Below, piece after piece: positions 48,089-60,543 of a stretch of 64,000 nucleotides of DNA. Source of the DNA: Antitrichia curtipendula (Eukaryota > Streptophyta > Bryopsida > Hypnales > Leucodontaceae). How positions within the stretch are numbered: the first letter of the stretch is position 1; every line of letters starts with the position of its first letter. The position numbers were made by a program, and so were the translations under genes. The notes beneath the pieces were generated by a model. It saw only the letters and a list, made by a program, of their open reading frames with translations, ran no database searches and was not told where the DNA came from. The stretch is from positions 46,317,912 through 46,381,911 of the forward strand of contig OX579636.1 in assembly GCA_951230915.1 (NCBI GenBank). Direction: 5' to 3'.

Positions 48089-48517
48089 TTAGTACCATTT
48101 GATTATGATGTGCAACTTGTGGAAGACGGCTAATGGAAACTGAAACTTTACAACTGACATGCAATGCACAGTGATGAGATCATACGGAGAATGATGATGG
48201 GCACTGATAATCTTGTCACTCCACCTCAGAGCGCTGGGAAGAACAGAATGCACGGCCTCAAAAATCTGGAGCTTCACAGCGTCTTCACGTGTGCAAAAGA
48301 GTGTGCTCGACAAACCTCTGGGACTATGACAGAAGTTAGTTTGGATCCGCGAGCTCCACTTTCCCGCCTTGATTTTGAGAGGGACGTGCGGTCTTGGTTT
48401 TTGAATTTCAGGTGCTTTCTTCAAGCGTGCGCTTCTTTGACCACCGGAAGGATCTGAAGATGCGGTCTTCTGGACACAATATGCACTGCATCCTACAAGA
48501 TCGACCAGCACTGGCAC
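48089..48517 (-). CDS. Unassigned ORF with possible AP2/ERF-like segment
   Basis: An open frame of about 142 codons. The middle reads KIKAGKWSSRIQTNF, then SSTLFCTREDAVKLQIFEAV. A GKW-x-x-x-I strand, a gap, then F-x-T-x-E-D-A-x-x-x-x-x-x-A is the skeleton of a plant AP2/ERF domain (GKW...LGTFxTxEEAAxAYD), but the key AYD is lacking and the match is weak. It lies 0.9 kb upstream of the transposase-like gene on the same strand, so it could be an element accessory gene or a missing 5' exon. The real start is not clear. Confidence 0.3.
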   Translation of the reverse strand: MPVLVDLVGCSAYCVQKTASSDPSGGQRSARLKKAPEIQKPRPHVPLKIKAGKWSSRIQTNFCHSPRGLSSTLFCTREDAVKLQIFEAVHSVLPSALRWSDKIISAHHHSPYDLITVHCMSVVKFQFPLAVFHKLHIIIKWY

Positions 48518-49059
48518 GTGGAGGTCGTGCGTGCGGTACTTTATTCCGAATGTTGACTACAATCTAGAATTCCGTGCACCACTGCGAAGCTGAAGGAGGT
48601 GTGTGCTGTCATTTATATTGAATCTTCTCTGGACTGAGGAAATTCGTTGCATTAACACATTGCATCGTTGCACTGTCACTTGCCACCCATTTTATGCTTC
48701 GTAGGGATAAGAATAATCACTTAATGCCATGCTGAAGCGGAGTTGTCAACGATCCATTTCTGATGTTCACGTCATTTAACTAGTCTTGCTTACGATACTG
48801 TAATTCTGTTTTACAATTCAAGGCCGGGTTTCAAGTAATTATATTTGTATTTACGGTTGGCCATTCCCATCGATAAACCAGGGATCGGGGTTCTCTGTTA
48901 CCAATGCTTGTGGTTTTAAAGAGGGTATTGGAGTCTACAGTCTGTGGTATTCGAGTTTTCAATTCCATGTACACAAAGTACAGAGTTCACGGGAATAGGG
49001 TGTACAACTCAACGGTTTAGGGTACAGGTTTGACGTTTCAGGGATTACAATATTATTCT
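48518..49059. other. Intergenic DNA, no gene seen
   Basis: No palindrome, no coding signal and no repeat recognised, apart from single AGGGT-type telomere-like words near 49000-49040 leading into the array. Confidence 0.35.
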
Positions 49060-49172
49060 GGGTTTAGGGTTTAGGGTTCACGATATTAGGGTTTAGGGTT
49101 TAGGGTTTAGGATCAACACATTAGGGAAAGACAACTTAGGGTACACGGGTTTAGGGTTTTAGGGTTTAGGGT
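49060..49172. repeat. Interstitial telomere-type repeats (TTTAGGG)
   Basis: Three short runs of two to three TTTAGGG units, interrupted by 'ttcacgatattag' and 'gatcaacacattaggg'. They are in G-rich orientation, opposite to the copies at 39.7 and 41.7 kb. The degenerate state indicates an old insertion or repair scar rather than a chromosome end. Confidence 0.85.
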
Positions 49173-49462
49173 TCACGATAATAGGATCCAGGGTCATGGT
49201 ATTAACCAAAGTAATAACCCAAGTATTGAATCTGGTACGGAAACGCCTTATTGTATTGGTCAGCGACTAGGATACACAAATTATACGTGTAATTCCACTA
49301 CCAAAGACAAACATGTAGTTGAATTCATTATATCAAATGATGATGAATTTAAGAATATAACAAACGTTCATCCCGAGTAGTTAGTGTGTAGAACATCTTT
49401 TGTAATTGTGGATCCAAATGTTTGCATTTCCATTCCAAATGTTTGTCCCAGAAAAGTGCTAT

Positions 49463-49705
49463 CTTTCTAGAAGTTTGGAGATCCCTACAAACTTTTGTAA
49501 AAAAAAATGTGCTATTCGCCCCAAACATTAGGAAATGCCTCCAAACTTTTGTGAAAAAAATATGATATTCATGCCAAAGGTTAGGAGATCCCTCCAAACT
49601 TTTGTACAAAAAAATGTACTAATGGCCCCAAACGTTTGGAGATCCTTCCAAACTTTTTAAAAAAAAAATGTGCTATTCGCCCCAAACGTTTGGAGATCCC
49701 TCTGT
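49463..49705. repeat. Tandem repeat, about 58-bp unit, four copies
   Basis: The unit contains 'ggagatccctccaaactttt', a run of A, then 'atgtgctattcgccccaaac'. Copies differ by a few bases. Non-coding. Confidence 0.75.
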
Positions 49706-51629
49706 CTATTAAACTTCTATTCAAAAAATAGATATATCCACAAATGGGCCTAAGTATTTTACCATATATACATATATTTTTATATAAAAAAAACATATTA
49801 ATAAATTCATTTCAGTCATATTAACCTCTTTTAGAAAGAATTACAGCTAATTGTGTTATACAACATTCGTTGGGGTTCGGAGGAGGGTTCAGGCTTTAGG
49901 TTTTACAGTGTTATAGGCCAACCACGTTCATAGAATTTTTAAATTTATATTGAATGATTATTTCTACATAAGAAGATAATTGGTGATTAACTTGTAGGCA
50001 AACTGTAGCAAACCCTGTGTTTTAAATTGATTGGAGAAGGATTAATATTTTCTAATTTTATGTACGAGCTAAGGTAAGAGGTGGCTGAGGGTTTATGGTT
50101 CAAGGAGCCTTGCATTCAAAAATGGCCCTACATACAGCTGCGAAATGTACAGGAAGTACTCCTTAAATTGACCTTCTACAGTTAGCGAATGAATCCAGTC
50201 AAAATACTTCATTGATTTTGAGAGCCATGTCTCATTTTCTTACCTATCCTCATCTATGTAGAGAAGTTCAAAGTAAACGGTTCATGGAAGCCCGGCCCGG
50301 GGCCATAAACAAGTGCATATAATAGTAAACTGATTGAATATAGATTCAATAAATAATTTGGTTTAGACTTTACTGAGTTCCTTTATGTGGAAAAATTCCT
50401 TTTTTTATTTTGGAAGATAGCTACAAATCTTTTAATGTTAATATAATTGTGTAGAAATCCAATTTTTTGAAAAAACTTCTAATACTATCCAAAGATCTCC
50501 CGATGTTTTGCAAAGATGTAGTGTCACATTTAAGGAATTTCGTTGTTAAGTGAATTATTCACTGAACATTCCAAGAATTTTAGATAAATAACGACATCAA
50601 CAGCTCTTCCAACATTTGTATAGGTCTCTTGATATTTTACAATGGACTTTTTTGGAATTCCCTGTTCTAAAACTGATTTGGAGTTTTTCTTGTTTATTCC
50701 TATTAGTTTTTTTCATTTTATGTGTTTTTAGGTGTTCTAATTTCGTTGAGGAGGGATCTTCAAAGAACCTGCCATTGTACATAAGGAAATTGTTGTACAT
50801 AAGGAAGTTGTCGTTTTTTTGTGAACTCAAGGGATTTTTCATCAATTTTCTCTAAATCACCCTTATGCAATCCAAAGTGGTAGAATTTTCGCACGTCTCA
50901 CATTTCATAGTTCTTTCCATGAGTCCTAATATTTGGTAGAATACAGAAGATGCAATTGTCCTATATGGATTGTTAAGAGTACCATAAGAAAGGACACATG
51001 AGACTTGTAAGATAGTTGTCAATCATTCAATTCTTAAGACAATGATTGCATTCTATTCACATAAATCTAGGACCGTTAAATTTGTATACTAACTGTCTTT
51101 AGATTATAATCTAAGAAATTGAGAGGACTTCAAAATTGTTGAAACAAATGCGGCCAATCTATGTATTACTAGTATTTTGAACTCATGCAATCTAGAAAGG
51201 ATATTGATAAAAAAAATTCAAAATTATGTACAAATGAATGAGATATATATATTTAAAATCTTCATCTTAGTTAGATTGAAGCCTCCAAAATCTAGAAATA
51301 CTATTCATTTTGCATAGTAAAATCTATCTTAAAGTTAGATTTCAGAGGCATAAATCTACATTCTAGAATATTGGATTTCAGATATTCAATTGATTTGGAG
51401 GTTGGGTCATCTTCTAATAACACTAAAAAATGCATGGATTATCTCCTAATCACCTTTTTTTCCCCCGATGACCATTATGAATTATGTGATATTCAAAAGT
51501 CTAGCAGTCGACGTAAAATGTGGCTTGCAATTTTTAAATTTGGAGTGATTGAATACATTTAAGATTGTTCAATAAACTTTCATTATTTCATCATAGTAAG
51601 GATCCAAAAGATATAATTTTCAAATGAAT
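49706..51629. other. AT-rich intergenic DNA, no gene seen
   Basis: Short chance frames only. An open frame at 50597-50855 occurs on both strands and is low complexity. Confidence 0.4.
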
Positions 51630-52960
51630 GTTAAATAATATTATTGAATATACAATATAGATCATGTATTCATTCCATAATATATTGCATTATTGTTTTA
51701 GACCTACATATTAATGATATACGATGTACAAATGATTACAAGCAATGTTTGATTTAAAAGTAATATGATTGGACCATGAATACCACCTGAAACAAATTAG
51801 TATGTTCAAATTAAAAACTTCAAGTGAACCCCTCAATGTGAGCTAAGTGTAAATCCCTAAGAGTGTTTTTAAAACCCCTAGTGCCTCACAAACTGTGTTT
51901 TTAAAACCCCTCAGTATGAAAGACTTAGTCGTGAGTTCTCGCTTTCTGAAAATTATAATTGTAATATTGTCTAACTCGAGACATTCAATTCTTTTTCTCC
52001 CCGTTATTTTCCTATTTGTTTTACATATTTGTTGGTTTTGCAAATCAGAAATGATGAAGTCATTATGCATTTACATCCAAAAATTAATGTCATCATTGAG
52101 CAAGTCATGTTAGCAGGGTTACACGTTTAAGAGAGCAACAATTTAAACTGAATGTGGTCTCTCAAATGGATCATGACATAATGTTTTCATTTCTGCTTAA
52201 TATGTGTTTTTATTATTATTTTTCTTCTCAAATTTTTAAAATTAATTAATTAATTAATTAATTTTTTTCTTTTGGGGCATTCTGTTTATTTTATTTTATT
52301 TTATTTTATTTCATTTTTAAAAAAAATTTAAAATTAAATTTTTTTTTTTTAATTTTTAAATTTTTTTTTTCTTTTTGGGCATTCTGTTTATTTTATTTTA
52401 TTTTATTTCATTTTTAAATATATATTAATTTTTTTTTAATTTTTAATTTTTAATTTTTTTTTAATTTTTTCTTTTGGGGCATTCTGTTTGTTTAATTTAA
52501 TTTAATTTTTTAATTTTTTTAATTTTTTTCCATTTATCCAAATTATAAATATGAATATACAAAATAGATCACGTATTCATTTGATAGGATACGACATCAT
52601 GGTTTGAGGCCCACATGATTGTAAATGATGTACAATTGATTACTTGCAATGTTTTGAGTTGACACATGGACCATGAATACCATTTTTCACCCTAAAAATT
52701 TAAATAACATGTTTAAATTAAATTAATTTATTCACTTTAGTTAGTGTGAGCTAAGTGTAAGCCCCTTAGTGTGTTTATAATCCTCCTAAGTGTGAAGGAC
52801 TTAATTTATATGAGTCCTTACTTTCTAGAAATTATAATTTCATTTACTTGAGACATACATTTTTTTTACTCCCCATTTTTTTTCTCTTTGTCTGACAAAT
52901 TTTTTTGGTGCTGTTCATTACAAATGACAAATTTCTTATGCTTTGAGTGACTTCTCTATT
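51630..52960. repeat. Diverged direct duplication (about 0.9 kb apart) enclosing a T-rich minisatellite
   Basis: The block 51630-52100 (beginning 'attgaatatacaatatagat' and containing 'ggaccatgaatacc' and 'gtgagctaagtgtaa') recurs in the same order at 52545-52960. Between the copies, at 52261-52520, three units of 'cttttggggcattctgttt' followed by TTTTA repeats form a minisatellite. Confidence 0.7.
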
Positions 52961-54600
52961 TATAAGATTTTGGAAGTTTGTCATTTTAAAGGTGCATAAT
53001 AAACTAAGCCCCAGACTAAGTTTAATTTTTTGGTCGGCATCTTCTTTTTAATTTTTAAATTTATCAAAATTCTTGTTATTCTTTTAAGTTTTTCTAAATC
53101 GAAGAATTTTAGAAATTATTCCCTTCAAGTTTTGAATTTCTTTTTGAATTTTTTTTCCCTCGGCTTGCTTTTATATTTTTAATTTTTTTTTTCCTCTTTT
53201 CAGATTTCTCTTTCTCTAAGTTTCTTGTTCTCTTTTATCAATTTCATTTTTTCATTAATTTATCCCATTTTTTTTTTAACAAATGCCCTACAAATTGTGT
53301 TAAGATCATAAAAGAATTAAAAAAATGCGGCCTCGCTGCCAACAAGGGGGACATTGGCAAAATTAAGGAGACCTACACTTAACCGAATCTCTAATAAACA
53401 TCTACTTAACCTCTACTTAACACCTACTTAATCATGACCTCTATACCCCTACTTGTCTCATCAACCCAGACTGACATAGCATTCAATACCCCTGGTGGAG
53501 CGGCGCAGTATTGAGTGGTTCTGCTCCACCTGACAAACTTTAACCACGAGGTCACCCGTTGCCCCTGGATGGCCTTCACTTGTTTTCTCCAACTGCTGCT
53601 CCGTTGTTCTTCCTGACTCGCCGCTCCGCTACCGATTCTCGTAGCTGTAGCTGGAGTTTTGAAATCAATAAAGGGGCGTTCTCGATTGAGTCGGTGTAAC
53701 TTTCTGATATCTTCGTTAGTTTCATCGTGCGCATCAGTTTGGGAAGCGCTCCACCATTGCGCGCTGTCCGCTGCAACTCGGAGGCAAGTCGGAGAAGAAG
53801 GTTTCTGTTTTGCCGAGGAAGAGGGAGAGCGGGAGCGGGATCCCTCACAAGTACTGTGAGGTCGGACGTCTTCACTTATCCCCGCGAGGCGCAGGCGGAG
53901 GCGCAAGGTAGCGCGTCAATCATCAAGCATTATTCAAACACAATCTAAGTAAGTCCCCCCCTCTACGGTCCTGCCTCGATTAGTTTTCTTCAATTCGTAG
54001 TTCACGGTAGACCTCAGTTCCATGACGTAGCTATGATTGTATTTTTTCAACTTTACATGTCGCAACTGCACTGCCTCGAGTGAATCACATTCAATCAATT
54101 TGGAACTAAGCAGTCACAGGGAGGGAGTACCGCTGCTTGTTACTGGAAGGGGAACTGTAGAAATTACAGACGAACGGGGTTGTCGCCATATTCAATCTTT
54201 AGTATTCTTGGCATTGTAGTTCAATCTAGTGTACAATGAAAGTTAACTTTCTTCAATCAGCAGTAACGTTAACTCTCTTCTCCTACCAAATGAATCCATT
54301 AAATGAGTAAGTTTGACGCTTGGAGTGAATGCAAATATTAATCCTTGAATGTGAGCGCGTTCTTGATGTCATTTTGCACTAGGCATGAGCGCATACCTGT
54401 AGAACTACGGGTCTCACTGGAATTAGACACCTCAAATGAATTCTTACAATTGCTGTCATTTTAATTCTATCTACGTTGAGTACCCGCTTGAAGGCAGGGT
54501 TTACGTTTGTATAGAGTTGCGGGCGTGTATTGCGAACTGTGTAATTGCTCGTTGTCTGTCTTGGTCACTGCCCATGTTCAATTGTCTCACTTAACTTAAC
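52961..54600. other. Intergenic DNA with a GC-rich patch; no gene established
   Basis: 53400-53960 is GC-rich, with open frames on both strands (160 codons at 53424-53906, minus), but none has a recognisable domain. It may be a promoter-like region for a plus-strand transcript that includes the candidate exon at 54748. Confidence 0.3.
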
Positions 54601-54747
54601 ACACTTTCAGTGCCGATTAAGGCTCACCGTGATGGAGAAATCAAGCACTTACCATGTCGTTTTATAACTGATTTTTTACAGGAAGTAGTCGACCGTCTCC
54701 CACTGTTCGAAGGCGTACACTCGTGTGGAATTTCAATCCAGGGCAAT

Positions 54748-54815
54748 GGCATCATCCTCGGGGCGCGCAAAAGTCCCGACAGAAGTCCTCCGATTCTGGA
54801 ACAACCCATAAGTAT
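54748..54815 (+). CDS. Candidate 5' exon of the ParB-like gene
   Basis: After a good acceptor (ttttttacag at about 54680), an ATG in a favourable plant context (ggcaATGGCA, 54748) opens MASSSGRAKVPTEVLRFWNN, then P, then TAA, directly followed by GTATCTG, which could act as a splice donor. The TAA could be a former CAA. If it is real, the palindrome satellite lies entirely within the first intron of the ParB-like gene. This is inference, and the join to the next exon is not phase-clean. Confidence 0.25.
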
Positions 54816-54937
54816 CTGACTCAGTTTTCGTACTTGTAATTCAAGACATTTCATTCGTGTGAATGGCTCTCAACTGTTATTGGAGTGAATGCAAATCAAT
54901 GTACGAATCTGTGGATGCCCTAATTTAGACTAACAGG

Positions 54938-55306
54938 AGATCCCCCGGTACTAGTGACCTAGAGCTTCAAAGTAGTTCCACCGCAGCCATGTACAATTAT
55001 CAGATTCATAAGAGTATCAGGAGATTTCCCGATGTCCTTAAGTGATGTACGACTTCCATAGACGCGTAGTAGCTTCAGTTGTAAGAGATTATCGTGAGAT
55101 ATCAGAATGGTTAATATCATTATACAATGGCAAGCATGCTTGGCAGCTTTACATCGAAACGAGCTCCGTAGTATTTCACGTTGAAAGTGTAGTCCTAGTT
55201 TCGACACATATTAGCCTCAGCTCCGAAATAGAATGTCGAAATCCCACGGTCACTTATACTAACAAACCATTAAAGAGTAGAGAGTGTGACTACTATCACA
55301 AGTTCG
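54938..55306. repeat. Degenerate left edge of the palindrome satellite
   Basis: Decayed palindromes occur at about 54938 ('aggagatccccc'), 55015 ('atcaggagatttcccgatgt'), 55092 ('atcgtgagatatcagaat') and 55231 ('tcgaaatcccacggtc'). Spacing is near 75 bp, or a multiple of it. Confidence 0.6.
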
Positions 55307-57173
55307 GACCGTCATATCTCACGGTCGCTAGAATTGATATCCTCTCAGCCATAGCAAGTAGTACCTTCACCTACGAATTTGGATCGAGATATCTCATGGT
55401 TGCTGATACGGATATCCTATCAGCAGAGGTCGTAGTACCGGCACTTTCCAAGTATGACCGTGATATCCCACGGTCCCTCATGTAAGTGCACATCCAACCA
55501 TCACACAGAGTACCTGTCAGTCTAACAGAGGACCGTGATATATCATGATCACCTAAATAAGTGTCAGACCAACCTCGTAACATAGTACCATCAACTGCAA
55601 CAGAGGACCGTGATATCTCATGATCCCTCATGTAATTCGACCAACCGATTAAGAGAGTACCTTGAACTCCAGTAAAGGATCGTGATATCTCACGGTCCCA
55701 CATGTAAGTGCACATCCAACCCTCACACAGAGTACCTGCTACTCTAATAGAGGACCGTGATATCTCACGGTCTCTCATATAATTCTAGCAACGTCCTCAC
55801 AGAGTACCTATGACTATAATAGTCGATCGTGAAATATCACGGTCTCTCATTAAATTCCACCAACATTTTAAGAGAGTACCTTGAACACTAGTAGAGGATC
55901 GTGATATCTCACGGTCCCTCATGTAATTGTCCTACCAACCATCATACGAAATACCTGTCAGTCTAACAGAGGACCGTGATATATCACGATCACCTAAATG
56001 AGTGTCAGACCAACCTCGTAACATAGTACCATCAACTGTAACAAAGGACCGTGATATCTCATGATCCCTCATGTAATTCGACCAACCGATTAAGAGAGTA
56101 CCTTGAACTCCAGTAAAGGATCGTGATATCTCACGATCCCACATGTAAGTGCACATCCAACCCTCACACAGAGTACCTGCCACTCTAACAGAGGACCGTG
56201 ATATATCAGGATCACCTAAATGAGTGTCAGACCAACCTCGTAACATAGTACCATCAACTGTAACAAAGGACCGTGATATCTCACGATCCCTCATGTAATT
56301 CGACCAACCGATTAAGAGAGTACCTTGAACTCCAGTAAAGGATCGTGATATCTCACGATCCCACATGTAAGTGCACATCCAACCCTCACACAGAGTACCT
56401 GCCACTCTAACAGAGGACCGTGATATATCAGGATCACCTAAATGAGTGTTAGACCAACCTCGTCACATAGTACCATCAACTGCAACAGAGGACCGTGATA
56501 TCTCACGGTCCCTTATGTAATTCTATCAACCCATTATGAGAGTACCTTGAACTGAAGTAGGGGATCGTGATATCTCACGGTCCCTCATGTAATTGTCCTA
56601 CCAACCATCATACGAAGTACCTGTCAGTCTAACAGAGGACCGTGATATATCAGGATCACCTAAATGAGTATCAGACCAACCTCGTCACATAGTACCATCA
56701 ACTGCAACAGAGGACCGTGATATCTCACGGTCCCTTATGTAATTCTACCAACCCATTATGAGAGTACCTTGAACTGAAGTAGGGGATCGTGATATCTCAC
56801 GTTCCCTCATGTAAGTGCACATCCAACCGTCACACAGAGTACCTGTCACTCAAACAGAGGACCGTGATATCTCACGGTCTCTCATATAATTCTAGCAACC
56901 TCCTCATAGAGTACCTATGACTATAATTGATGACCGTGAGATATCACGGTCCCTCATTAAATTCCACCAACCTTCTGAGAGAGTACCTTGAACTGCAGTA
57001 CTCGATCGTGATATGTCACGGTCCCTCATATAATTGTCCTACCAACCTTCACATAGGAAACCTTTGACACGAACAAAGGACCGTGATATCTCACGGTCCT
57101 TCATATAATTGTCCTACCGAATTCCTGACAAACTACCTTTCACTTTAACTGAGGACCGTGATATGTCACGTTC
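55307..57173. repeat. Palindrome satellite: 26 units of 71-77 bp, 222-bp higher-order repeat
   Basis: Units start at 55307, 55382, 55456, 55531, 55606, 55678, 55753, 55825, 55897, 55972, 56047, 56119, 56194, 56269, 56341, 56416, 56491, 56563, 56638, 56713, 56785, 56860, 56932, 57004, 57079 and 57154. Each begins with a dyad near GACCGTGATATCTCACGGTC: 8-bp arms GACCGTGA/TCACGGTC around TATC, ATAT or ATAC-like centres. The linker carries the conserved words CCCTCATGTAATT, CCAACC and AGAGTACCT. From 55972 the unit spacings run 75, 72, 75, so the period is 222 bp over at least four cycles. Most spacings are multiples of three, which leaves a long minus-strand frame partly open (135 and 157 codons). 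I regard that frame as a by-product until shown otherwise. Confidence 0.95.
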
Positions 57174-58680
57174 CATCTTCGTCGCAGTCATTATGCCCTG
57201 TCACGTAGTACCATCGTTAAATGCTATCACAACTTCTGATAAATAGATTTTCAGGATAGTATTGCATTGCAGTAGTGCTAACCAATAAAACCGACATGCT
57301 GTAGGGAGAACGTCTTACGTGAATGGCCCGACGACTATGCGCCTAAAAAAGTCGCAATTTTCATCGACAACTGGGTGCATATGTTCCGTTACACTGGAAA
57401 TCATCGGCCAGGAGCAGTTTTCCGTTGCGACAGTAAAGTTACAGCTTGGGGTATTGAGCGGAAAGTGGGGCAGGATGGACTTACTTCGATCCTTCCCAAG
57501 CTAGAGTACAACGATAAGATTCACCCTACGGCGGGGTTGGACATCGTAGAGATGCAAGGACTGGATAACTGCACTGCTCTCCTTGTGATTGTTGAGAAGG
57601 TACCAAAGTCCGACGAGTCAAAGACATATGGGCTCATGCTAGATTACGAGAAGCTGCGTCTAGACATGTGCGAGAGCATCACTCAAAGGGGAATGCTCAA
57701 CTCCAAGGACGATTCGCATTTCTTCACCCCCGCTGAATTGAAGACGGAATGGAACATTATCGATGAGGACCGCCACGAATCCAATCCCTCTAAAGCAATT
57801 GTTGTGATTGCGCCTCCAGCTCCGTCCCCGAAGAAAAGAGCGCAGAAGCGAAAATTGATTGTCGGAGCGCCAGGGGACGATGTGGTAGTTGAAGCACCCG
57901 GGATAGCCAAGTGGGTGAGAGGGCCGAACCTTAGTATTCACAAATGCGTGAACATGACGGAAAATGAAGTGAACAGGCTCACGCCTGATCAAATGAAGGC
58001 AATGAACGCCCTGTACAAGTTAGTGTTCAAGCCAATGTACGCTTGGGGGAAGAAGCCACTGGTGGATGCTTTGGGTGATCCGATACGCGTGCACTACAAG
58101 TACCTGCACGAAGCGCTAGCAGGAAGATTTGTCTACAGAGGAGTGAATAAAGACCGGCAGGTTGGAATTGAGAACTGAATCCGCATCGATTCGGACTATG
58201 AGTCTGCAGACAGATTCATTACCGTTCTTCCCCTAAAGCGCGGTCCTTACGGGGAAATGAAGGTGGTGGACTACTATCAAGCCTGCCCGAAACGAGAACT
58301 CCTTACGAGTACAACGCACTATTGGATAATTGGCGGTCAACATATTGTGGCGGCGCACAGAAAACTGGTTGAGAATGGTGAAATTCCAGACTGTGACAAG
58401 AACATGGCCTCCACCTTCAACATTATTCCGATGTGGTCACCCGAAGATAAGTCCCTGGACATTATGCACCTCTCTAAGGCACTGAACCAGAACATTGCTG
58501 GAGAGCAGAAGGAACAGACCTTTCTAACGCAGCTTGTGCACGCATGCTTGAAATGGAGGGATATGGGTAGCCCGCAGCCATTCCTTATGGGAAGAGCACA
58601 CTCGAAAGAGTATCTTGTAAGTATTTCTCCAAACAGTTTCACTTCGTGCTTTTACTTCAATTTCTGTTCGCCGCGAGGGA

Positions 58681-58748
58681 GACCGTGACATATCACGATC
58701 GATCTAAGTGCACATACACCAAAACTATGACCGTGATATCTTACGATG
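58681..58748. repeat. Two palindrome copies inside intron A/B of the ParB-like gene
   Basis: 58681-58700 (GACCGTGACATATCACGATC) and 58729-58748 (GACCGTGATATCTTACGATG), 48 bp apart start to start. Confidence 0.85.
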
Positions 58749-60525
58749 CTGACATGAAGCACCATGAAATTGTTTCCATATCTACCGATTGCATCTGACA
58801 GATTCAGTGTTAATGAACAGGACTATGTTCCAGTGATGGCAACTATCTTCACTAGTGTGAAGGGCAATGACTCTCCCGATTTGAGGATTCCGCTTGTCTT
58901 CATGGAGAATGATTCCGATGTGGACAAATAGGTTAAAATCGAGAAGAAGTTCCTCGATTATGGCCTACCAGACGGCACTCCTTTCGATTCGAAGAAGAAG
59001 AGGAAACCTCTCGCGCAAAATGATTTCAAGCCGCTGTATGGGCTCCGGACGGAGGACATTAACTATCTGGCTGACCTGGTGGATAAGAAGAAGGTATGCA
59101 TGAAGAATTCCAAGGCGAAGGCCGGGCTGAACATGACCAGCCTCGTCGCCGCAGGTGTTAGACTTCGACTAGTGTGGGGCATTCAGAACGAGCTTATGTT
59201 TGTTTATCGCCAGCATCCGCTGCCTAGCAAGGCAAAGGAGTACGTCCCTTACACATCAGCGGAATGGGATAAGTTTGCGGAGGAGAAAAAGATCACCAAA
59301 TCGCAACTTGAATTCTGGGTGGACAAAACCAACGACACCGAACTGGGAAAGAAATGGTTGATAGGGCGCACAAAAAATCTTAACAAGTCAACCAACCCAG
59401 ACCAGTGCCCACAGTCGGTGAAGGCGATGTGGTCGTCTTTCTTCAATGCCCATGCCGAAGCAGCTGTGGAGGAGGTACTTGACCAGAAATTTGTAGATAA
59501 TTACTTCTGCGCAGTTATGGACGAGAGGAGCTGGAATATCAGCACTATTCTAGTTGACCCTGCCGTCAAATCATGGCGGAGCCAGGACAAACCGCATATA
59601 TATTTTTGGTTTCTGTTCGAGGTCACGACTGGTGGGCCTCGGGCAAAATTGTTGGAGAATTATAAGCTCAAGAGACTATTTGATGCTATCAAATACAAGG
59701 ACGCAACTCGGAATATCTTGAGGGCCCGATCTCCAGCAGTGCTCATCACGGATGCTCAAGGATTCCACGACATTCTCTGTCATTTGCAGAGGCGGGTGGA
59801 GGATAGCAAGGTCCGGGTTTGGGACTGGCACCTCATAACCTACGTTCCGGAACCTGGACATGGCTTCCCGGCCTCTGCTACCGGAAATGCATACAGCATG
59901 TTCCTCGTCCTCCTATTTGGATACAACGAGGGCCAGGATAAGCAGAGTTGCTTCAGCAGTTTCTTCACCGGCCAAATTGCACCCATGGAAGCAGTCTACA
60001 AAGGTCAAGACTTGTCCGATGATAATGCTTTCTATAGGCGACGTCCAAGGCCTTGGCTAATGATCTCCACTGCGCTAGTGATATTCGGTGATCACATGAT
60101 TGATAACATGGTGGTCGTGAATGTTAATGGCGGTGCGGAGTTCACGTTTCTGGGAGTGGTAAGTTCTATATCATTCTTCTTTTCCTGAATTACAAGGATT
60201 TATAGTGCAACCTTTATCAGCCATTCTCATTTGTGCTCTGCTTTGTGTTTCATCAGTGGGCCAGTGCAAAGGTACTGGAATTGGTGGATTCTTTGGACGC
60301 CAAGGAGTCGGCTCTTCTGGTCGCCAGATCGATTTGGGACACTCATCATCCGGCACCCCCACCCGCTGGTTACGTTGATGAAGTACCCTTAGACGATGAC
60401 ATCGACATCCATAGCGCAAATTCTAAAGAGACCGACGATGATCCGGATCAGGAGTACTCCTCGCACAGCAAAGAAGATACAATTCAACCGCCCGTCGTGA
60501 AGAAGGTTGGTTAACTTGTAGTGAG

Positions 60526-60543
60526 ACCATGAGATATCACGAT
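60526..60543. repeat. Palindrome copy inside intron C/D of the ParB-like gene
   Basis: ACCATGAGATATCACGAT, 20 bp after the proposed exon C donor. Confidence 0.8.

Noticed and set aside
53424..53906. 160-codon minus-strand open frame in a GC-rich patch
   Set aside because: No recognisable domain and a second frame of similar length overlaps it; not enough to call a gene.
55307..57173. Array of short palindromic repeats with regular spacing, superficially like a CRISPR array
   Set aside because: The spacers are themselves repeats of one another, the setting is plant nuclear DNA, and no Cas genes are present; this is a satellite.
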